From Himantopus leucocephalus (taxonomy: Eukaryota > Chordata > Aves > Charadriiformes > Recurvirostridae), in assembly GCA_003993805.1 (NCBI GenBank), contig RSEF01000001.1, positions 71,487,435-71,551,434 on the forward strand: a stretch of DNA of 64,000 bases, given 5' to 3'. Under the pieces are notes generated by a model, which saw only the letters and a list, made by a program, of their open reading frames with translations, did no database searches and had not been told where the DNA came from. A program made the translations under genes and the position numbers. The stretch's first letter is position 1. Each line of letters opens with the position of its first letter. Below are positions 42,516 to 56,600 of this stretch, piece by piece.

Positions 42516-45017
42516 AATGTGGAAAAAAAAACTTTTAAGACTTTAAAATTCAGAAGGAGGTCTGATTTTTTTAAATCCTCAACTTTTAAATCCTAAGGTG
42601 CTAACCTGTCTTGATATAGCCAAAATGTGAATTTATTTTCATGTGTGTTCAGAAATGTTGAAATTGTCTTTCTAGTCATTAGTAATGTAAGTTAATATAA
42701 TTTGTGTGAAAGCTTATATATTCTTATCTCTATAAGTCCTTCCTTTTTTTCTTATGGAAGGATCAGAAAGGTACCAAAAGTTATTTTGTAAAGAAAGATG
42801 ACAGAAATATTCATTTTTATTTCCAGAGCACTGAGAAAAATTGTGATCAATCAAGAGAACTTGAAGTTGTCTATTGATAGATGTGGAGCTTCTCCCAGTT
42901 CCCCAGAGGGACTAACAGAAGGAATAACATGCTGATTAAACAGGTTAACCATAGCCTTTGTGCAAAGCTCAGGGAAAGCAATGAGAGATTTTCTCTTTCT
43001 GTGATTTATATCAGGTTCTATATTTCTGCCTCCTGTGTTCAATTTCCTTTCCCAGACTGGAGCAGGAGGGGTTTCTATCATTTACAATACAAACTCCTGT
43101 TCTTGCTGTTTTTGATGACATAGTTTATATATTTTCTGACTCTTCCCTAATGTGCAAAGATCTTTGCTCTTCAGGGCTTACACAGAAGGTGAAACACTGG
43201 AAGCTTTTTGAAAGTAACCTCTGAGATCTTCAGGGCAAACAGTTTTTCTTGATTCCACCTGCAAAGTCTAAAGCACACTTTCCACAGTACAAAAATAAAT
43301 TTTCCCACTCACCATCATCCCTGGTAGGCACCTGGACAAATTTCATATTAAGTAATTGCTTTTGGCTTGTTCCTTCGAGGTTTTGAGTGCCTTTCAGTTC
43401 ATGCTGAACTTCAGGAGAGGGAGTGAAGTTTCTCAGATTCTTTCTGCAAACAGCCAGTCATCTTTCAAAATTGAGTGTTCTCCAATTACGTTATTTCTGT
43501 AAGAAAAAAAATCCTTTATTTACACTTAAGATATTTGTGGTATTTGTGGAAATTAAATATGTGTAATAATCAGTGTTCTGTTTTTATGTGGCAATCAGTT
43601 CTAGATTACTGAAGTAGTATCTTGTTACATTACATTTTGTTTCTTCCCTTCTGGACATAAAAAAGATGATTGAATTCATAGTGCAATGTCCTGAATGCAT
43701 GCATTGCGGACTAGTCTTTCTGGATAAATTAAGGCTTGATTAGAAATAAAATTCTTAGAGAGTGGCCAAATACTGCTGTTAATGCAGCTGAATTTTAATA
43801 GGGGCTAATATGGGCTTTGCATAACATTCACATTTTAGCTTAGAAAATGCTTTGACATTGCTCATGACTTTGTAAAATCATTATCAGTGTATGTGTTAAG
43901 TTTTAAATCAAAAGAAAACGAGGCAATAAAAAAAAATAACTTTAACTCACAGGATCCACATCCAGTAGTCTGTAACCTGTGGATTATACAGTAAATAGAA
44001 ATCCTTTCATTTTCTCTATCTTAAAAAACAGTACAGAAACTATAAAAATGAGATTTCAAATACAGATTACAGACATACAGATAGATGAATAAATACTGAA
44101 TTTAAATGCTTTTAAAATAAGATTTAAAACCAGGTGATTTTTATTCACACATCCCACAAGTCTGTAATGGTTTCCTGGTTAGGACTGCTTTCTCAGGTTT
44201 ATCAGTGGATCTAGTGGCCAGTCTAAACATTCACAATTATCTAATTTCTCTTAATATTGTAAGTAACTTTCAGTGATTAAAGAACATCTTTGCGCTTATG
44301 ATAAGATCCAAATAGTTTTTTAACACCTAAATCTGAAAGATTTTAGATGAGTCAAACCCCGACACACACACCTCTGCAGCCTTTTTTGACATCTGAGAAA
44401 GATTCTGTTGAAAACTTTGAGAGAGACAGACGGATATCTGGACAAATATCTTCTGTTTGAGGGTGTTTGGCATGCACAAAGTAGAGGTCCTCCTTCTCGG
44501 TCTTTGAAGTACGGTTGTGCTTAGAAATACCATTCAGAAATACAGCAGTTAATAGTATATATGGGTTTTTTTAATAGTCTCGATAGGACTAAAATCTGCA
44601 CGTTTTAATTCCCTGAGTAATCTTCTCGTCAACAGGGAATATCTGATGATGCTCCGGTCCTTTTGTTAGAAGGGGACCACTATGATGCCAGGAATGTAAG
44701 AGAGCTTGTCCAAAATAATAATTGAGGAAAAACATGACACCGTAGAGGATATCTGGAAAACATTGATGGGCAAGCTTAGATTTGCATTCTCTGCTTCTTC
44801 TCTGATCCATTTGCTGATGTGCTTAAAAAAAACCCAAGCCAAAACCAAAATCCCTGCACAATTATTTCACTGTCTCTTTCAATTGAGGATAAGTTCTTTG
44901 CTTGGCTGTCAGTTATGACCCAATTCTATTGTATAGGTCTGTCACTTGACATAGAAATAGTTTCAGGAATAAAATTATGTTCCCTTTCATTTTCCCTTGT
45001 CCACTGAATCAGACAGG
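42513..45017. other. Unique AT-rich DNA
   Basis: No gene or interspersed repeat was recognised. Confidence 0.5.
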
Positions 45018-45185
45018 GGGAGAACTACAAATGCCATCTACCTTGACTTCTCAAAGGCCCTTGACACTGTCCCCTACAACATTTTTACTTCTAAATTGGC
45101 GACACATGATTTTGGTGGATGGACCATTAGAAGGATAAGGAATTAGCTGGATGGCTCTGTTCAAAGAGTTACAGTCAATGGCTCA

Positions 45186-45551
45186 ATGTCCAAGTGGAAA
45201 CCAGTAACGAGTGGTATTCTTCGAGGATCTGTACCTGGACCACTACTATTTAATATCTTCATCAATGACATACATAATGGGATTGAATGTGCCCTCAGCA
45301 AGTTTGCAGATGACACCAAGCTGGTGCATTTGATTTGTTTGATGGAAGAGATGCCATTATGGGACCTTGAGAGGCTTGAGGAATGGACCCATGTGAACCT
45401 CATGAAGTTCAACAAGGCCAAGTGCAAGGTCCTGCACTTGGGTCAGGGCAACCCCTGCTATCAATACAGGCTGAGCGATGAAGGGATTGAGAGCATCCCT
45501 GCTGAGAAGGACTTAGTGGTACTGGTGGATGAAAAGATGGACATGAGCTGA
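45186..45551 (+). pseudogene. CR1 ORF2 fragment with intact FADD catalytic box
   Basis: There are 121 open codons. PLLFNIFIND (residues 19-28) and SKFADDTKL (38-46) are the reverse-transcriptase palm motifs, with both catalytic aspartates kept at residues 42 and 43. NLMKFNKAKCKVLHLG follows. The frame closes at 45551 with a TGA where related copies continue into SQQC. The upstream reading (45018-45185) is broken by stops, so no active enzyme is expected. Confidence 0.92.
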
Positions 45552-45658
45552 CAATGTATGCTTGCAGCCCAGAAGGCAAACCATAACCTGAGCTGCATCA
45601 AAAGAAGCATGACCAGCAGGTCACTCTCCCTCCCAGTCTCCCCCTCTACTCTGCTCTT

Positions 45659-46087
45659 GTGAGACCCCACCTAAAGTACTGCTTCCAGCTCTGGAGCCCC
45701 CAGTACAAGAAAGACATGAGCCTGTTCGAGTGGGTCCAGAGAAGGCCCATGAAAATGATCAGAGGGCTGGAATACCTTTCCTATGAGTTGGGGTTGTTCA
45801 GCCTGGAGAAGGGAAGAGTCCAGGCAGACCTTATAGTGACCTTTCAGTACTTAGAGGAGGCTTATATGAAAGACAGAGATAGACTTTTTACCAAGGCCTG
45901 TAGTAACAGGACAAGAGGAAGCAGTTTTAAGCTGAAAGCCAATAGATTTAGATTGGATATAAGGAAGAAATTTTTTCCAGTGAGGGTGGTAAGAAACTGG
46001 AACAGCTTGTCCAGAGAAGTTGTGTATGCCCCATCCCTGGAAGTGTTCAAGGTCAGGTTGGACAGGCCTTTGAGCAACCTAAGCTAG
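45659..46087 (+). pseudogene. CR1 ORF2 fragment: C-terminal 142 codons
   Basis: In order it reads [53 protein letters not shown] and APSLEVFKVRLD, and ends at the natural ORF2 stop before the short 3' UTR. It shows one small loss after the LSYE block compared with relatives. It is separated by stops from the catalytic fragment upstream. Confidence 0.92.
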
Positions 46088-46178
46088 TGAAAGAAGTCCC
46101 TGATCATGGCAGGGGGGTTGGACTAGATGATATTTAGAAGTCACTTCCAACCTAAACCATTCTATGATTCTGTGATTT

Positions 46179-48838
46179 ATCTAAGATAAACAACTTATCA
46201 CAAATACTGTTTCCCATAGACTTGGTCATAAGTAGACCATATGAAGATTTGTGTGCAATCAAAATATTTTCTCTGATGCATCTTAATATGCATTTGTGGT
46301 AGTCAGAGGATGTCAAGTAGAAAAGAGTAACAGTAAAGGGAAAACCAGTATTAATTATGGTATAAATAGATTAGATGTATGTTTTGGAGTCAGCTGAGAG
46401 AGTGGAAAGAAACAGGGAAAGTGATTGATGTTACTTCACACCGTGCATTCAGAGGAGTCTGAAGACCATATCACTATTAATTTGCAACTAAATATACCAC
46501 AGCTTCTGGACTTGTCACAGCAGCAAATTTTATAGGCTTGTTTTGCATAAGCAATCACTCTTATTCCTTTTCAAAGTTCAATTATATTTCTTTTTACCCC
46601 CTGTATGAAGTCTCAGGCAGGATCAAAGTCCTGAAGTGCAACATTTCGTAGCGTGATTCAGTACCCTGTGTAGTGCTACTAAAAGTCAGATTATTAATTT
46701 ACCATGTTCTTTTATACCATCCTTAATTAGTCCTGCTAAGCTGCTTGGGCATCATTTGCTTCGGAAATTTCTGTCACAGCAGGAAAGGGGGAAGGTGTTT
46801 CCCTTTGAACTACATTTCAGAGGTCAAATACTTACACAGCTAATACATTTGAGTGTGACAGTTCCTTTGTGTGATCCTTTCTTGTTCATTAAGGCCAATC
46901 GAGGTGTCATGAATTAAGTCTGGCAGTTCTTGGCTGTTCAGGAAAAAAAACAGTTGTCCCAAGGCTTTAGATTCTGGTTTGGGATTTCCTACACAAATAC
47001 AGTATTCATTTTTCATAGTAAGCATCTGGTTCTGCATCAAGAAACCCTCCAGAAACTCTTTTCTCTCAAATAAATAATTAGTATATACTGTTTGGGGAAG
47101 TTTGTATACGTACAGAATTTTGATTTAATTCTTTGGAATGGCGTGATATGAGAAACAAGGAGAGAGAATTAGCAAGCGAAAGATGAATAAAATAATCTTA
47201 AATGATTCCCGTCTTAAATGATTCAGATTTGGATTAAAGTAATCAATGCATATGACAGTTACCTTTCATATTATATAAAAGTGCAAATCTCACATTTTAG
47301 GCCCATAGTGGACAAATTACGGTCATTAGAATGCTACCTCAAGTATCAGTTTCTGTCTATGAACCCAATACTTTCCTAAGGTTTAAAATTAATTTTCCTA
47401 TTTTTAAATAATAACACACCAGAAAAAAATCTATTATAAAGTCATATCTCCTACCAACAAACGTGTAATAATTTAAAGTGATCTATTGGTAAATAATATC
47501 CACTAAACAAAGAGCATAAGTTCTGAGTGTAAAGGAAAAGATAACTACTTTTCCATGAGATTGGATCATCAAAATGGGGTTGTACAGCTGAGAAAGGCTG
47601 CTAAATTTGAAATTTAGACATGTCACAACAAAATCTGAGACCTCCAGAGGGATGGAAGGAAGAAATGAATGTGGCACTGCAAAACAGAAATCCTTTATTA
47701 CAACTGCAAATGTTGCAACCAGATTTAACAAAGTATTTACATTTTGTAAATTGTCTCTTGTGGTGCATCAGGTAGCTTCTCTTTTAATTAAACAGGGAAG
47801 TTGCAAAACGAGTTAAAACTCATGTATTGCACCTCACTGACTCAAAGATGCTAGGAATCCATCACTGACAAAATTCCATACTGATGAAGAAAAGCAAATC
47901 ACTGGCTCCTCTGAGTTCCTCCTTGCAAATACCTGCTGAATTCAGATGTGATTTTGGGACACAGAAGACACGGTAAGACAACAAGATCACTTAGATTACA
48001 AGCAGCCTCTGTGATACCAAGGAAGCGAATTTGAAAAAAAAAAGTTACAACATATCCTGAGGCATATGTATAGAGATACCTATGCAAACGCATACATACA
48101 AAGATAGGTACACACTTACGTAGACATATTTGTTCAGCTTGCTATGATTTCTCTAGCAATTTTAATGAATTAGGTAATGGGGGAAGTGGGAGTATGCCAC
48201 TGAACTCCTGGTGACGCAAGATCTGCTGTTTTTCAAAAAGATGGTGCTGGCGTCTTTGTGTGAAGCAGCATCCCTGGCACTTACTGATTTGTGATCAACT
48301 AATTGATAGTATCTTGCCTTACAGGACTCCTGCTGAGCTCTTGACTATGGGAATACTGCTGCCTTTCATGCCACAAGCTGTCAGTGTGTGCAAAGTAGAG
48401 ACTTTATAAAACCACTAGCTAGGAGGAGGTGCCTTGTTAGATGTAGACAATCGTCTGTTCTTGGAAAAGGAAAGGCTTCCCACTCTTGCTGAGTTCTTGA
48501 AGATTCTGTGCAGCAGACTGCCTTTCTCTTTGCGAGCAAAAGCTGGGTGCTGTCAGAAAATAAAATAAAGGAAAAATATAGAAATTGTCATCAAGAACCC
48601 AAATGTTCATTTGAAAATGCAGTGGAGTGACATACCTCATTTTTTCATCTCCTATGCTAAATCTTTCAGATTTTCTTTGGCTTCCACATCTAATTTCAGA
48701 TCTCTTTCCATATGTCCAAATATAATATGGAAGTACGCTTCTTCACTTTTCTCTTAACATATTTTTGATGTCCTCTAATCCTCAGTAGATTCCATTCAGC
48801 CACAAATGAAGAGGCATTCAAAAGCACCTACCTCTCCT
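46179..48838. other. Unique AT-rich DNA
   Basis: No gene or interspersed repeat was recognised. Confidence 0.5.
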
Positions 48839-48872
48839 CTCTTAAAACTAGAAGCCTCTTAAAACTAGAAGC
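48839..48872 (+). repeat. Perfect 17-bp tandem duplication
   Basis: CTCTTAAAACTAGAAGC occurs twice in a row, at 48839-48855 and 48856-48872. A C-run followed by an A-run lies just beyond, at about 48903-48923. Confidence 0.95.
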
Positions 48873-50091
48873 ATAGTCCACAAGCTCTGGAGCAACCTTA
48901 TGGCCCCCCCCCCAAAAAAAAAATAATTGCAAGACTTCATCTCACTTCAGAGACAGCAGGAAAAAAAAGTTGTAAATAACATTACCTGCTTTTATCCAGA
49001 AGAGTATAGAGAACTGAAATAAGAAGCATTGGTGCTCAGTCTGCTTAATAGGTTGAAAGGTTTGTGCCTTTCCTACTATAAAAAGAACACAAGTAAATAG
49101 GGTACACTTAAATTTGATGAACAAGCCATGGAAGATATTGCAGACATTTTGCCTGAGAATCTCATCCAATGTTAAGACAATATTTCTTTATAAGTAAAAA
49201 AGAAGGACTTAATCTGGGAAGCCTTAAAGTATTCAATACTTTAACATTATTTTTTTCCCAGTTGTGAGTTTCTATCTTGGAAACAAGCAAGACCTTGTTT
49301 GAAAGCAGAGTGGCTTTTTAGTAAGGACAGTGCTTTGTCCATCTGTAACTGGTAAAACTGAATGTTGTAGCACTGGGTAAAATATGTCAGTAGTCCAAGA
49401 CAGTATGGCAAGTAGCCAGCCTGCTTTTCTATCCTGCTTCATTTAAGGCATTTCTTATTTTAAGTTTATGAACTAAGTGTATCTGCAGAGAAGTGTTAAC
49501 TAATCTGGTTACTAAAAAGCTTAAGAATGTGGAACTAATATGAAATGAGTAAAACATTATCATTTATTCATAGTGCTTTCAACTGTATCTCATTCTCCAT
49601 TGTTCATCTCTAAAATGTCAATCTAGATTAAAAATATTTGAAATCAAGACAGTGAGCCTGATTCTTAAATCTGCTGCTGTAGTGCAACAAAATACCCAGT
49701 GGACCTTTCTTTTTTTGGATAACTCATTCACTACAGATTTAATGAAAAGGATAGGGACAAATGATAGCTTCAGCTTCATTGCATGTGCCTTTTCAATGGA
49801 TACTGCACTAGTCTTTGGGGATTTTTGCTAATGGTTTTTCAGCAGATGCACTGGATGTCCCTAGATTGGAGGGCCACTAAGATAATTTTATTTTCTCTCT
49901 CTCAGTAAACTCTAAGACAAACATAATCACCTGGGCCTTCTTTCAATTTCTCTTTGTGTAATATCTAGTGTATAATGATCCCTACACAGGCAAACATGTA
50001 ATTAAAAGGGTCATCCTACCCAGACAGTATTAGAGAAGCTTAACTTTGTCTGGGAACATGAGAGAGGAAGGAAAGATATTACAGCAAAAAT
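48873..50091. other. Unique DNA
   Basis: Apart from the C/A homopolymers near 48903-48923, nothing was recognised. Confidence 0.5.
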
Positions 50092-50715
50092 TCATAGAAT
50101 CATAGACTCACAGAATAGTTTGGGTTGGGCTGGACCTTCAAAGTTCATCTAGTCCAACTCCCCTGCAAAGAGCAGGGACATCTTTCACTGGCTCAGGTTG
50201 CTCAGAGCCCTGTCCAACCTGACCTGGAATGTTTCCAGGGATGGGAGATATACCACCTCTCTGGGCAACATGTTCCAGTGTTTCACCACCCTCACTGTAA
50301 AAAGTTTCTTTTTTATATCTAGTCTAAATCTTCCTTCTTTTAGTTTAAAGCCATTACTCCCTGTCCTATCCTAACAGACCCTGCTAAAAAGTTTGTCCCC
50401 ATCTTTCCTGTAGGCCCCCTTTATGTACTGAAAGGCCACAGTAAGGTCTCTCCAGAGCCTTCTCTTCTCCAGGCTGAACAAACACAACTCTTTCAGCCTG
50501 TCCTCATAGGAGAGGTGTTCCATCCTTCTGATCATCTTCATTGCCCTCCTCTGGACACATTCCAACAGGTCCATGTCTTTCCTGTGCCGAGGACTCCAGA
50601 GGTGGATTCAGTACTGCAGATGGGGTGATGTGAGAGCAGAGTAGAGGGGTAGAATCACCTCCCTTGACCTTCTGGCCATGCTTCTTTAGATGCAGCCAAA
50701 GATACAGTTGTCCCT
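50092..50715 (-). mobile_element. CR1 LINE fragment, minus strand, with 3' end
   Basis: The plus strand begins TCATAGAATCATAGACTCAC (inverted octamer tail) and GGGTTGGGCTGGACCTTCAA. It then has ATCTAGTCCAACTCCCCTGC and the inverted C-terminal ORF2. The minus-strand reading shows LLECVQRRAMKMIRRMEHLS and LCLFSLEKRRLWRDL within 50371-50574. It is 5'-truncated at about 50715. Confidence 0.95.
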
Positions 50716-53639
50716 TGAGTCAAATGGGGTCACTCTCGACCACTTGGAGCTCAGTATTTTCAGCTACTGTGGCTATTTGTGTGCCCAAGATCAATAATAA
50801 CCTAGTTGGCTAGGGCTGTCTATAACCTTGGAACTCCATTGGTAGGTGCTTTCCGCAAGGTGCAGTCATAGCCATCAGCCACTACATCAAAGAATTTTTC
50901 TTGCCAGGCCGCATTATGGCTTTTTAACAGGATTGAAGCTAAACCAGCCAGCTTTCCCTCAGGACTCTGTCTATGTCAGACATAGTATTACTAGAGAATC
51001 AGCTCTGTTTGGTTTTGATGCGGAAACACAGAACCGAACATCACTGGAGTACTGATGACAATGAAGCTCATCTCACTTCACACCTGTGTTTTACTGGTTT
51101 GTGTAGCAAGTGACAAGAGTGAACTCTACACAATACTACTTGTATTAATCTTAAGAATGGAGGAATAATTAATGAACATATACAACTCTGATTTCATAAG
51201 AAAAGATATCAGTGAAGTCACCCTACTCTAATTCTATAAAACTGTCAAACATGTTAAGTTATCATAAGTTACCATAAGTTATGATTAAAAACATGAATAC
51301 TATTCTTCACCTAATATTAGTAGAGATGTCACTTCTGGGTATTGTGTGAACACATCTACCAACCATAGTTAGCTATCTCTTTTCCATAGCCAAGTCTGAA
51401 GCATTTGCTTAGTCTCTACTGTTGGAGTCTGTGTTAACACCTATTAAAGACCTTCCCTGCATATAAATAAATAAACTGCAAATTTGCAGAGCAGGAGTTA
51501 ATTAGAAATACTACTACTCTAAAAGACCAGTCTTTAAGCATTCAAATGTAAAGTTGAAATATTTTTAATAGGATTGCATTTTGGGTAAGTTTGTTAATTA
51601 ATAGTGGATGACAGGAAATGAAATGAGAGTGCCTCATAAGAGCTAGGATTGGATGATATTCAAGTCTATTTCCTCAAATCAAGTTATTTCTAACAAACTT
51701 TATTTCATACCTTTCAAATATATTTGCCATGTTCTATCATCAAACACACAACTATCATAAAGTATGGATGTAGTTCACTCATAAAATAGAAAAATTCCAG
51801 TTCTGATGTTAATACAAAGTCTGGACGCTACTTGCTGGATTTTACTAGTCATGAAAGGCATAGATTAAGTTATCTGAGCAGACATACTCCAGGGAATCTC
51901 AAGTGTCTGGCTGTGTTATTGAATGAAGGTGAAATAAGGACAGCAATGCATTAGCACTTTCATGTTCTTATAAAGCTCTGTGACCACTAATAGATCATGT
52001 CACGTTTGGTGGGTTTCTCTTTTGTGTGTATCAAAAGACATTTGCACATTCTCCTCATTTAGCTCCACTGTCTAATATAACATGTAACTTAATTATTTAG
52101 TTGTCTTTCAGCATATATTTATTTTTCAGTGTACAAAATCACACTTTTATTTAACTAATTTCCATGTATTTCTAAAATTTTATTTAATGCAACTACCTTG
52201 AAAACAGGGATTATCGTGTAAAAACAAAAACAAAAACAAAAAAGCTTCCAATTTGTCCTCTAAAAGACTGTACTTATGCAAATACTGTGTTTCATTAAAA
52301 AATCAGCAGCTTTCTTTACTGGTTTAGCCTATGTTTCAGAGGTGTTTTTATCCAGCCATAACTAATGTGTATTCGTACCTGCAACGCTGGGAGTTGAAGT
52401 GCTGTCAGCTTTTGTTGGGGCTGCCCTCCTTTATCCATTAAATTACCTCAGGGGAAGCTAACACTTCTAAGGCAACCTAAATTTCAAGCAAACTTATGTC
52501 AGACAACTTTTTTGGTAAAAGCGGTGTGACTGAGCACTGGGCAGAAGACATATTGGGCTTGTCATGTTTTGTCCAGGTTTAGAGCAAATGCTGGGAGCCC
52601 TGACAATTGCAGGCAGTGCTGTCAACATTGTTCTACCCAGAACATACAGAAAAAAATTATGAACTTATTTCTCTTCAGCTCCAGCCACTGACTGCTGGAT
52701 AAACTGGCTGATGGTTTGCTTTTGCAAACTCTGTACCTATAGTAGCCAGACGTAATCCCCCTCTTCTTTCCTTCTTTCAACTTCTGCTGTTGCTGGTGAC
52801 CTTGGCAGAACAACAAATTGTTAGAATCTTTAAAGTTTGTTCTTTTAGAGGTCTTATTTTACCCGAAAATGCTTACTTTTGAAGATGTCATTTCACCTTG
52901 GTTTTACAGTAGGATTGATAGAACAATAAAATCCCTTTGAAGTGAAAATAGCCAGAATTAAAGTTTCTTCTGTATAACCCACATTTTAGAAAACATTTCA
53001 AGAGAAAAAATGGCTTAAAAGCAGACATTTTGTCAGGAGCCATGAGCTTCAGAAAAGCTGAACACAGCTCTCTAGCACATTTCTAATTAAATATGCAATT
53101 AAAAAGCTTTCAGTGGCCCCTAAGGCTTCCCAGCCTAGTTAATAGAAAACTTCTCATCTTACTTTAACAAGCAAGATAAAACTTTTTTAAAAAAATTATC
53201 CACTGTTTAATAAAATGCCTTCCTACTTTATTTCCTCACTATGCTTCAATGACGTATTGTATGCTGAATCAAGTGGCTCAGGACTTTAGAAACAAAAAAA
53301 AAAATAAGATAGTGAACACTAAACCTTTTTTTTAAAAAAATTACAGTAATACAGACTATATTTTAGGTATTTTTGGGGGGTGAAGTAATATGCAGGTTAT
53401 GTGTAAGAGTACTGCGTATTAAGTAATTATTTGGGTTTTTTTAAATGTCTAAAGATCTGTATTTTAGTATAAAAATTCAAATTAGCTCTTTTTAGAAAGA
53501 GTATTTTTATTTCTGTTGGACTATCAATGCTGTTCCACTTCCTTCTCAATGGAATGGGTATGGCGCAGACAGTAGAAGTTTGATCATAGTAGTATAAGTT
53601 ATAGGATGTTGTGCTTTTAGTTCTTTGTCCTCCAAAGGA
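50716..53639. other. Unique AT-rich DNA with small tandem repeats
   Basis: Three 10-bp units (AAGTTATCAT and variants) lie at 51256-51285. An (AAAAAC)n stretch lies at 52220-52243. No gene or interspersed repeat was recognised. Confidence 0.5.
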
Positions 53640-53644
53640 TTTTT

Positions 53645-53683
<39 letters not shown>

Positions 53684-53693
53684 GNGTGGGGGG
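53640..53693 (+). repeat. T15-G30 homopolymer junction with ambiguous base
   Basis: Fifteen T (53640-53654) run straight into thirty G (53655-53684), then N at 53685, GT and six more G. A 30-base G run is rare and hard to sequence. The N shows that the assembler was unsure, so length and even presence may be wrong. Confidence 0.9.
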
Positions 53694-56600
53694 AGGAAGG
53701 ACAGGGCTGCAGTCTTGGAATTGAAGCATGGGTGAAAGATATACATGAAAATGGCACATGGACACCTATGACAGATAAGGGCAGGTCAGATTACAAGGGA
53801 GGAATGGACACAGTCCTGGTTTCAATGAGGAGGTCAAAGTGGGACAGTGTACAAGGAGAGCAAAGTGTACAAGGAGAATTGCTGGAGAGCAAATCCAACA
53901 GAAATAAGCCTATGGAAAGTGTCCAGGGTTGTACTGAAAACACTTTGTGCTGCCAAAGAGGCAGTTAAAATTAATCCAGGACACATGCTGTAAAAATTCT
54001 TATACAATATTGCTGCATTTGAATTGTGGTGGTTGGAATATTTCTCACACTAGAATTAATCATAATAATCAAGGCATTTAAGTTTGTGGCAAGACATACA
54101 TTTCATGTGTTAATTTCCAGTCTTCATTGTTAATGCTTCTTTTTCACATGTAAATCTTTCTTTGTTCTTAAAAAAAGTAGAAGTCACCTCAACTCACCAT
54201 ATGTTGGTGGGACATGCAGTGGTGAAACAGCATATATGTGGCTTCTAATTCTTCACCTCATATGAAAATGACACTTTACATCCTGTAATACATGTTTTGT
54301 GCTATATTCAATTTGCTGTCACAAAAGATTTTGTGCAAAATGTTACTAGAATGTTATAGTCTTTTTTTAAAATATAATAGAATTTTAATTAATAAAGAAA
54401 AAAGACCCTTACTGACAGATTCGTTTAGCACAGTAAACATTTGAAGATGTTTTTCCCTGAAAAAAGACAGTCAATTTTGCAATGTGAATAACTTGCCAAC
54501 TGTGTAGAATAATTTCTATAGTGTTTCAAAAGATAACAGAATAGGTTACACAGGGAAGACATATTTGTCATTTATATCTCCTCACATCTGTATTTCTCAA
54601 AGCTTCTTTTTAGTGTTTTAGCTTTGCTAGGAACATTTTTTTGACAAGTGATTCATGTCTTTATGTAGCTATTTAATTTCAATGTCTGAATGTAATGTAG
54701 ACATGTGATAAAGTAATAATTAATTTATTAATACTAAACAGCAGCAGCAGAAATATATATCTTAAAGATAAGTGCACATTTTCAATCAGTGATGACTCTG
54801 AAAAGGGAACTGCATAAACAAATTCAAATAAATCCAACAAAACCAATTTATGATGCCCCCAAGGAATGATGACATGCCAAGTAAGTGATTTTAAAGATCT
54901 AATTTCCTGCAGCCTTCTGGAAATACAAAACTATGCAGCATATCGTAGCCCTGACCCACAGGGCCTTGCCCCAAAGAAATCCTTCTCCTTTGTGCCTGTT
55001 CTTATAAAAAAAATCTTGGGGTTTCTCTGGCTTGGAACATATAAAAACCTCTCTGTAACCTAATGGACCACCTGCCTCTGATCAGTCTTTTGCAATGGTT
55101 AGAGATTTAGACTCTGTTTTTCCCATTTTCAATTTACTTGCAATTGAGTTCAGGAGCAAAATATACCAGAAAAATCGTAAATCAAGGGTTTCCTTCTATA
55201 TTCTCACCTATAAGTTTGTGTGTGTTTGTTGTGATGAGGGCAGATTCTGTCTCGCTCAACGAGTACCACACAGTGAAGAACACATGGATTGCACTTGTTT
55301 CCTTTGTTAGCTACGCTATTCTGGGTTTTATCCAGGGAGAATAAACAAGTCGGAGTTAAATAAAAGTTTTCAACTATGCAACTCTTAGAGTTCCTTAACT
55401 AAAGAAATAAACTCTTGGGACTGTATTTCTGTATTGAATATTCATATTACTGAGTTCAAAATCCATGTTTTAGCAGTATTTTTCTAATACTCCCAGAAAT
55501 ATTCCTGTACTCTAATCATTTACTAAAACACTAGTGTCAAGAGATGAACTCAGCTAAAGCAATTTCCTTACAGAGCTGGACTTTTGAGATGCAAGGAAGA
55601 AGGGTATGAAGAAGCATTATTTTAGTGTGTATCTTGATCAAGACTTATTGCTATTGAATTTGTGTTTTAGATTTGAAAAGACACCTAGGGTAAGGTTAAT
55701 TTAACATAATTAATAGAACTACCATTTGGCAACCTGTACCTCAGTGACTCATCCAAGGCCTGATTTGTTGCTATTGGAGGAAAATAAATACTTCTAAAAT
55801 AAGTTTAATTTGACCTATGTTATTCTAGCGAAAGATCAAATGATATAGGAGATTTCAAATGAGAAGGGAATAAAGACACATAATTGAATGAGGAACAGAA
55901 GTAATCTGCTTGACACAGTGAAAACTACATAGGAGATTTCTGCAGCAACAGCAATAGGACTGTGTTATCCAAAGGGAAATAATAAAAATAGAAAAAGGGC
56001 AAAAAGTTGAAATACGGTCAATAAATCTGAAAATGTGACTACTGCACTTACATTTTCTATGCCTTTGAGGGTAGTTGTAATTTGCTATTGTATGGATGGT
56101 GGTGTAAAGAAATGCCAAAGAGTTGTAGGCATAAGGAGATTGATAATATCAGCTGAGTCAAGGAAATAACACAGACGGACAATATTGCTGAAGTAATCTG
56201 CAGTTTACCAAACCTACACGAAGAAAAGGCATTAGCCTCATTGCAATTGAGGCCTGTGTCTCAATATCCAAAACATCAGTCACCGACGGTGCTCATTAAC
56301 AGGTCATATTGATGCCAGAGAAATCAATCAGCTGCTATAGATTCAATATTATCAAGACTATTCAGAGTAAAAGAATTTGATACCAGGAAAAGGAATTTGA
56401 TACAATATGGTAAAATAATGTCCAAGAGATTCTTTGCTGAGTTGAGCTGAGCTATTTGGCAGGCAAACCCAGAAGGCCAAAGAATTGTAAAAGTCAGCCC
56501 AAACATAAAAAAAGATGTAAAATACCCCACGTTTCCTCAATACTAATTATTTATTTAACAGGAGTCACAGACTAATATTGTTTAAAGAGGAGAAATCTAG

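Larger units (their letters stand above)
45018..46178 (+). mobile_element. CR1 LINE, plus strand, 1.16 kb with 3' tail
   Basis: It starts in the reverse-transcriptase domain (ATCTACCTTGACTTCTCAAA, equivalent to the LDFSKA block). It runs through the catalytic and C-terminal regions to TTCCAACCTAAACCATTC and ends with ATTCTATG/ATTCTGTG octamers at 46178. It is the best preserved copy here: only a few stops split the frame, and FADD is intact. The subfamily looks the same as the fragment at 1-200. Confidence 0.97.

Noticed and set aside
53427..53765. Proline/lysine-rich minus-strand frame
   Set aside because: The proline and lysine runs are translations of the G30 and T15 homopolymers.
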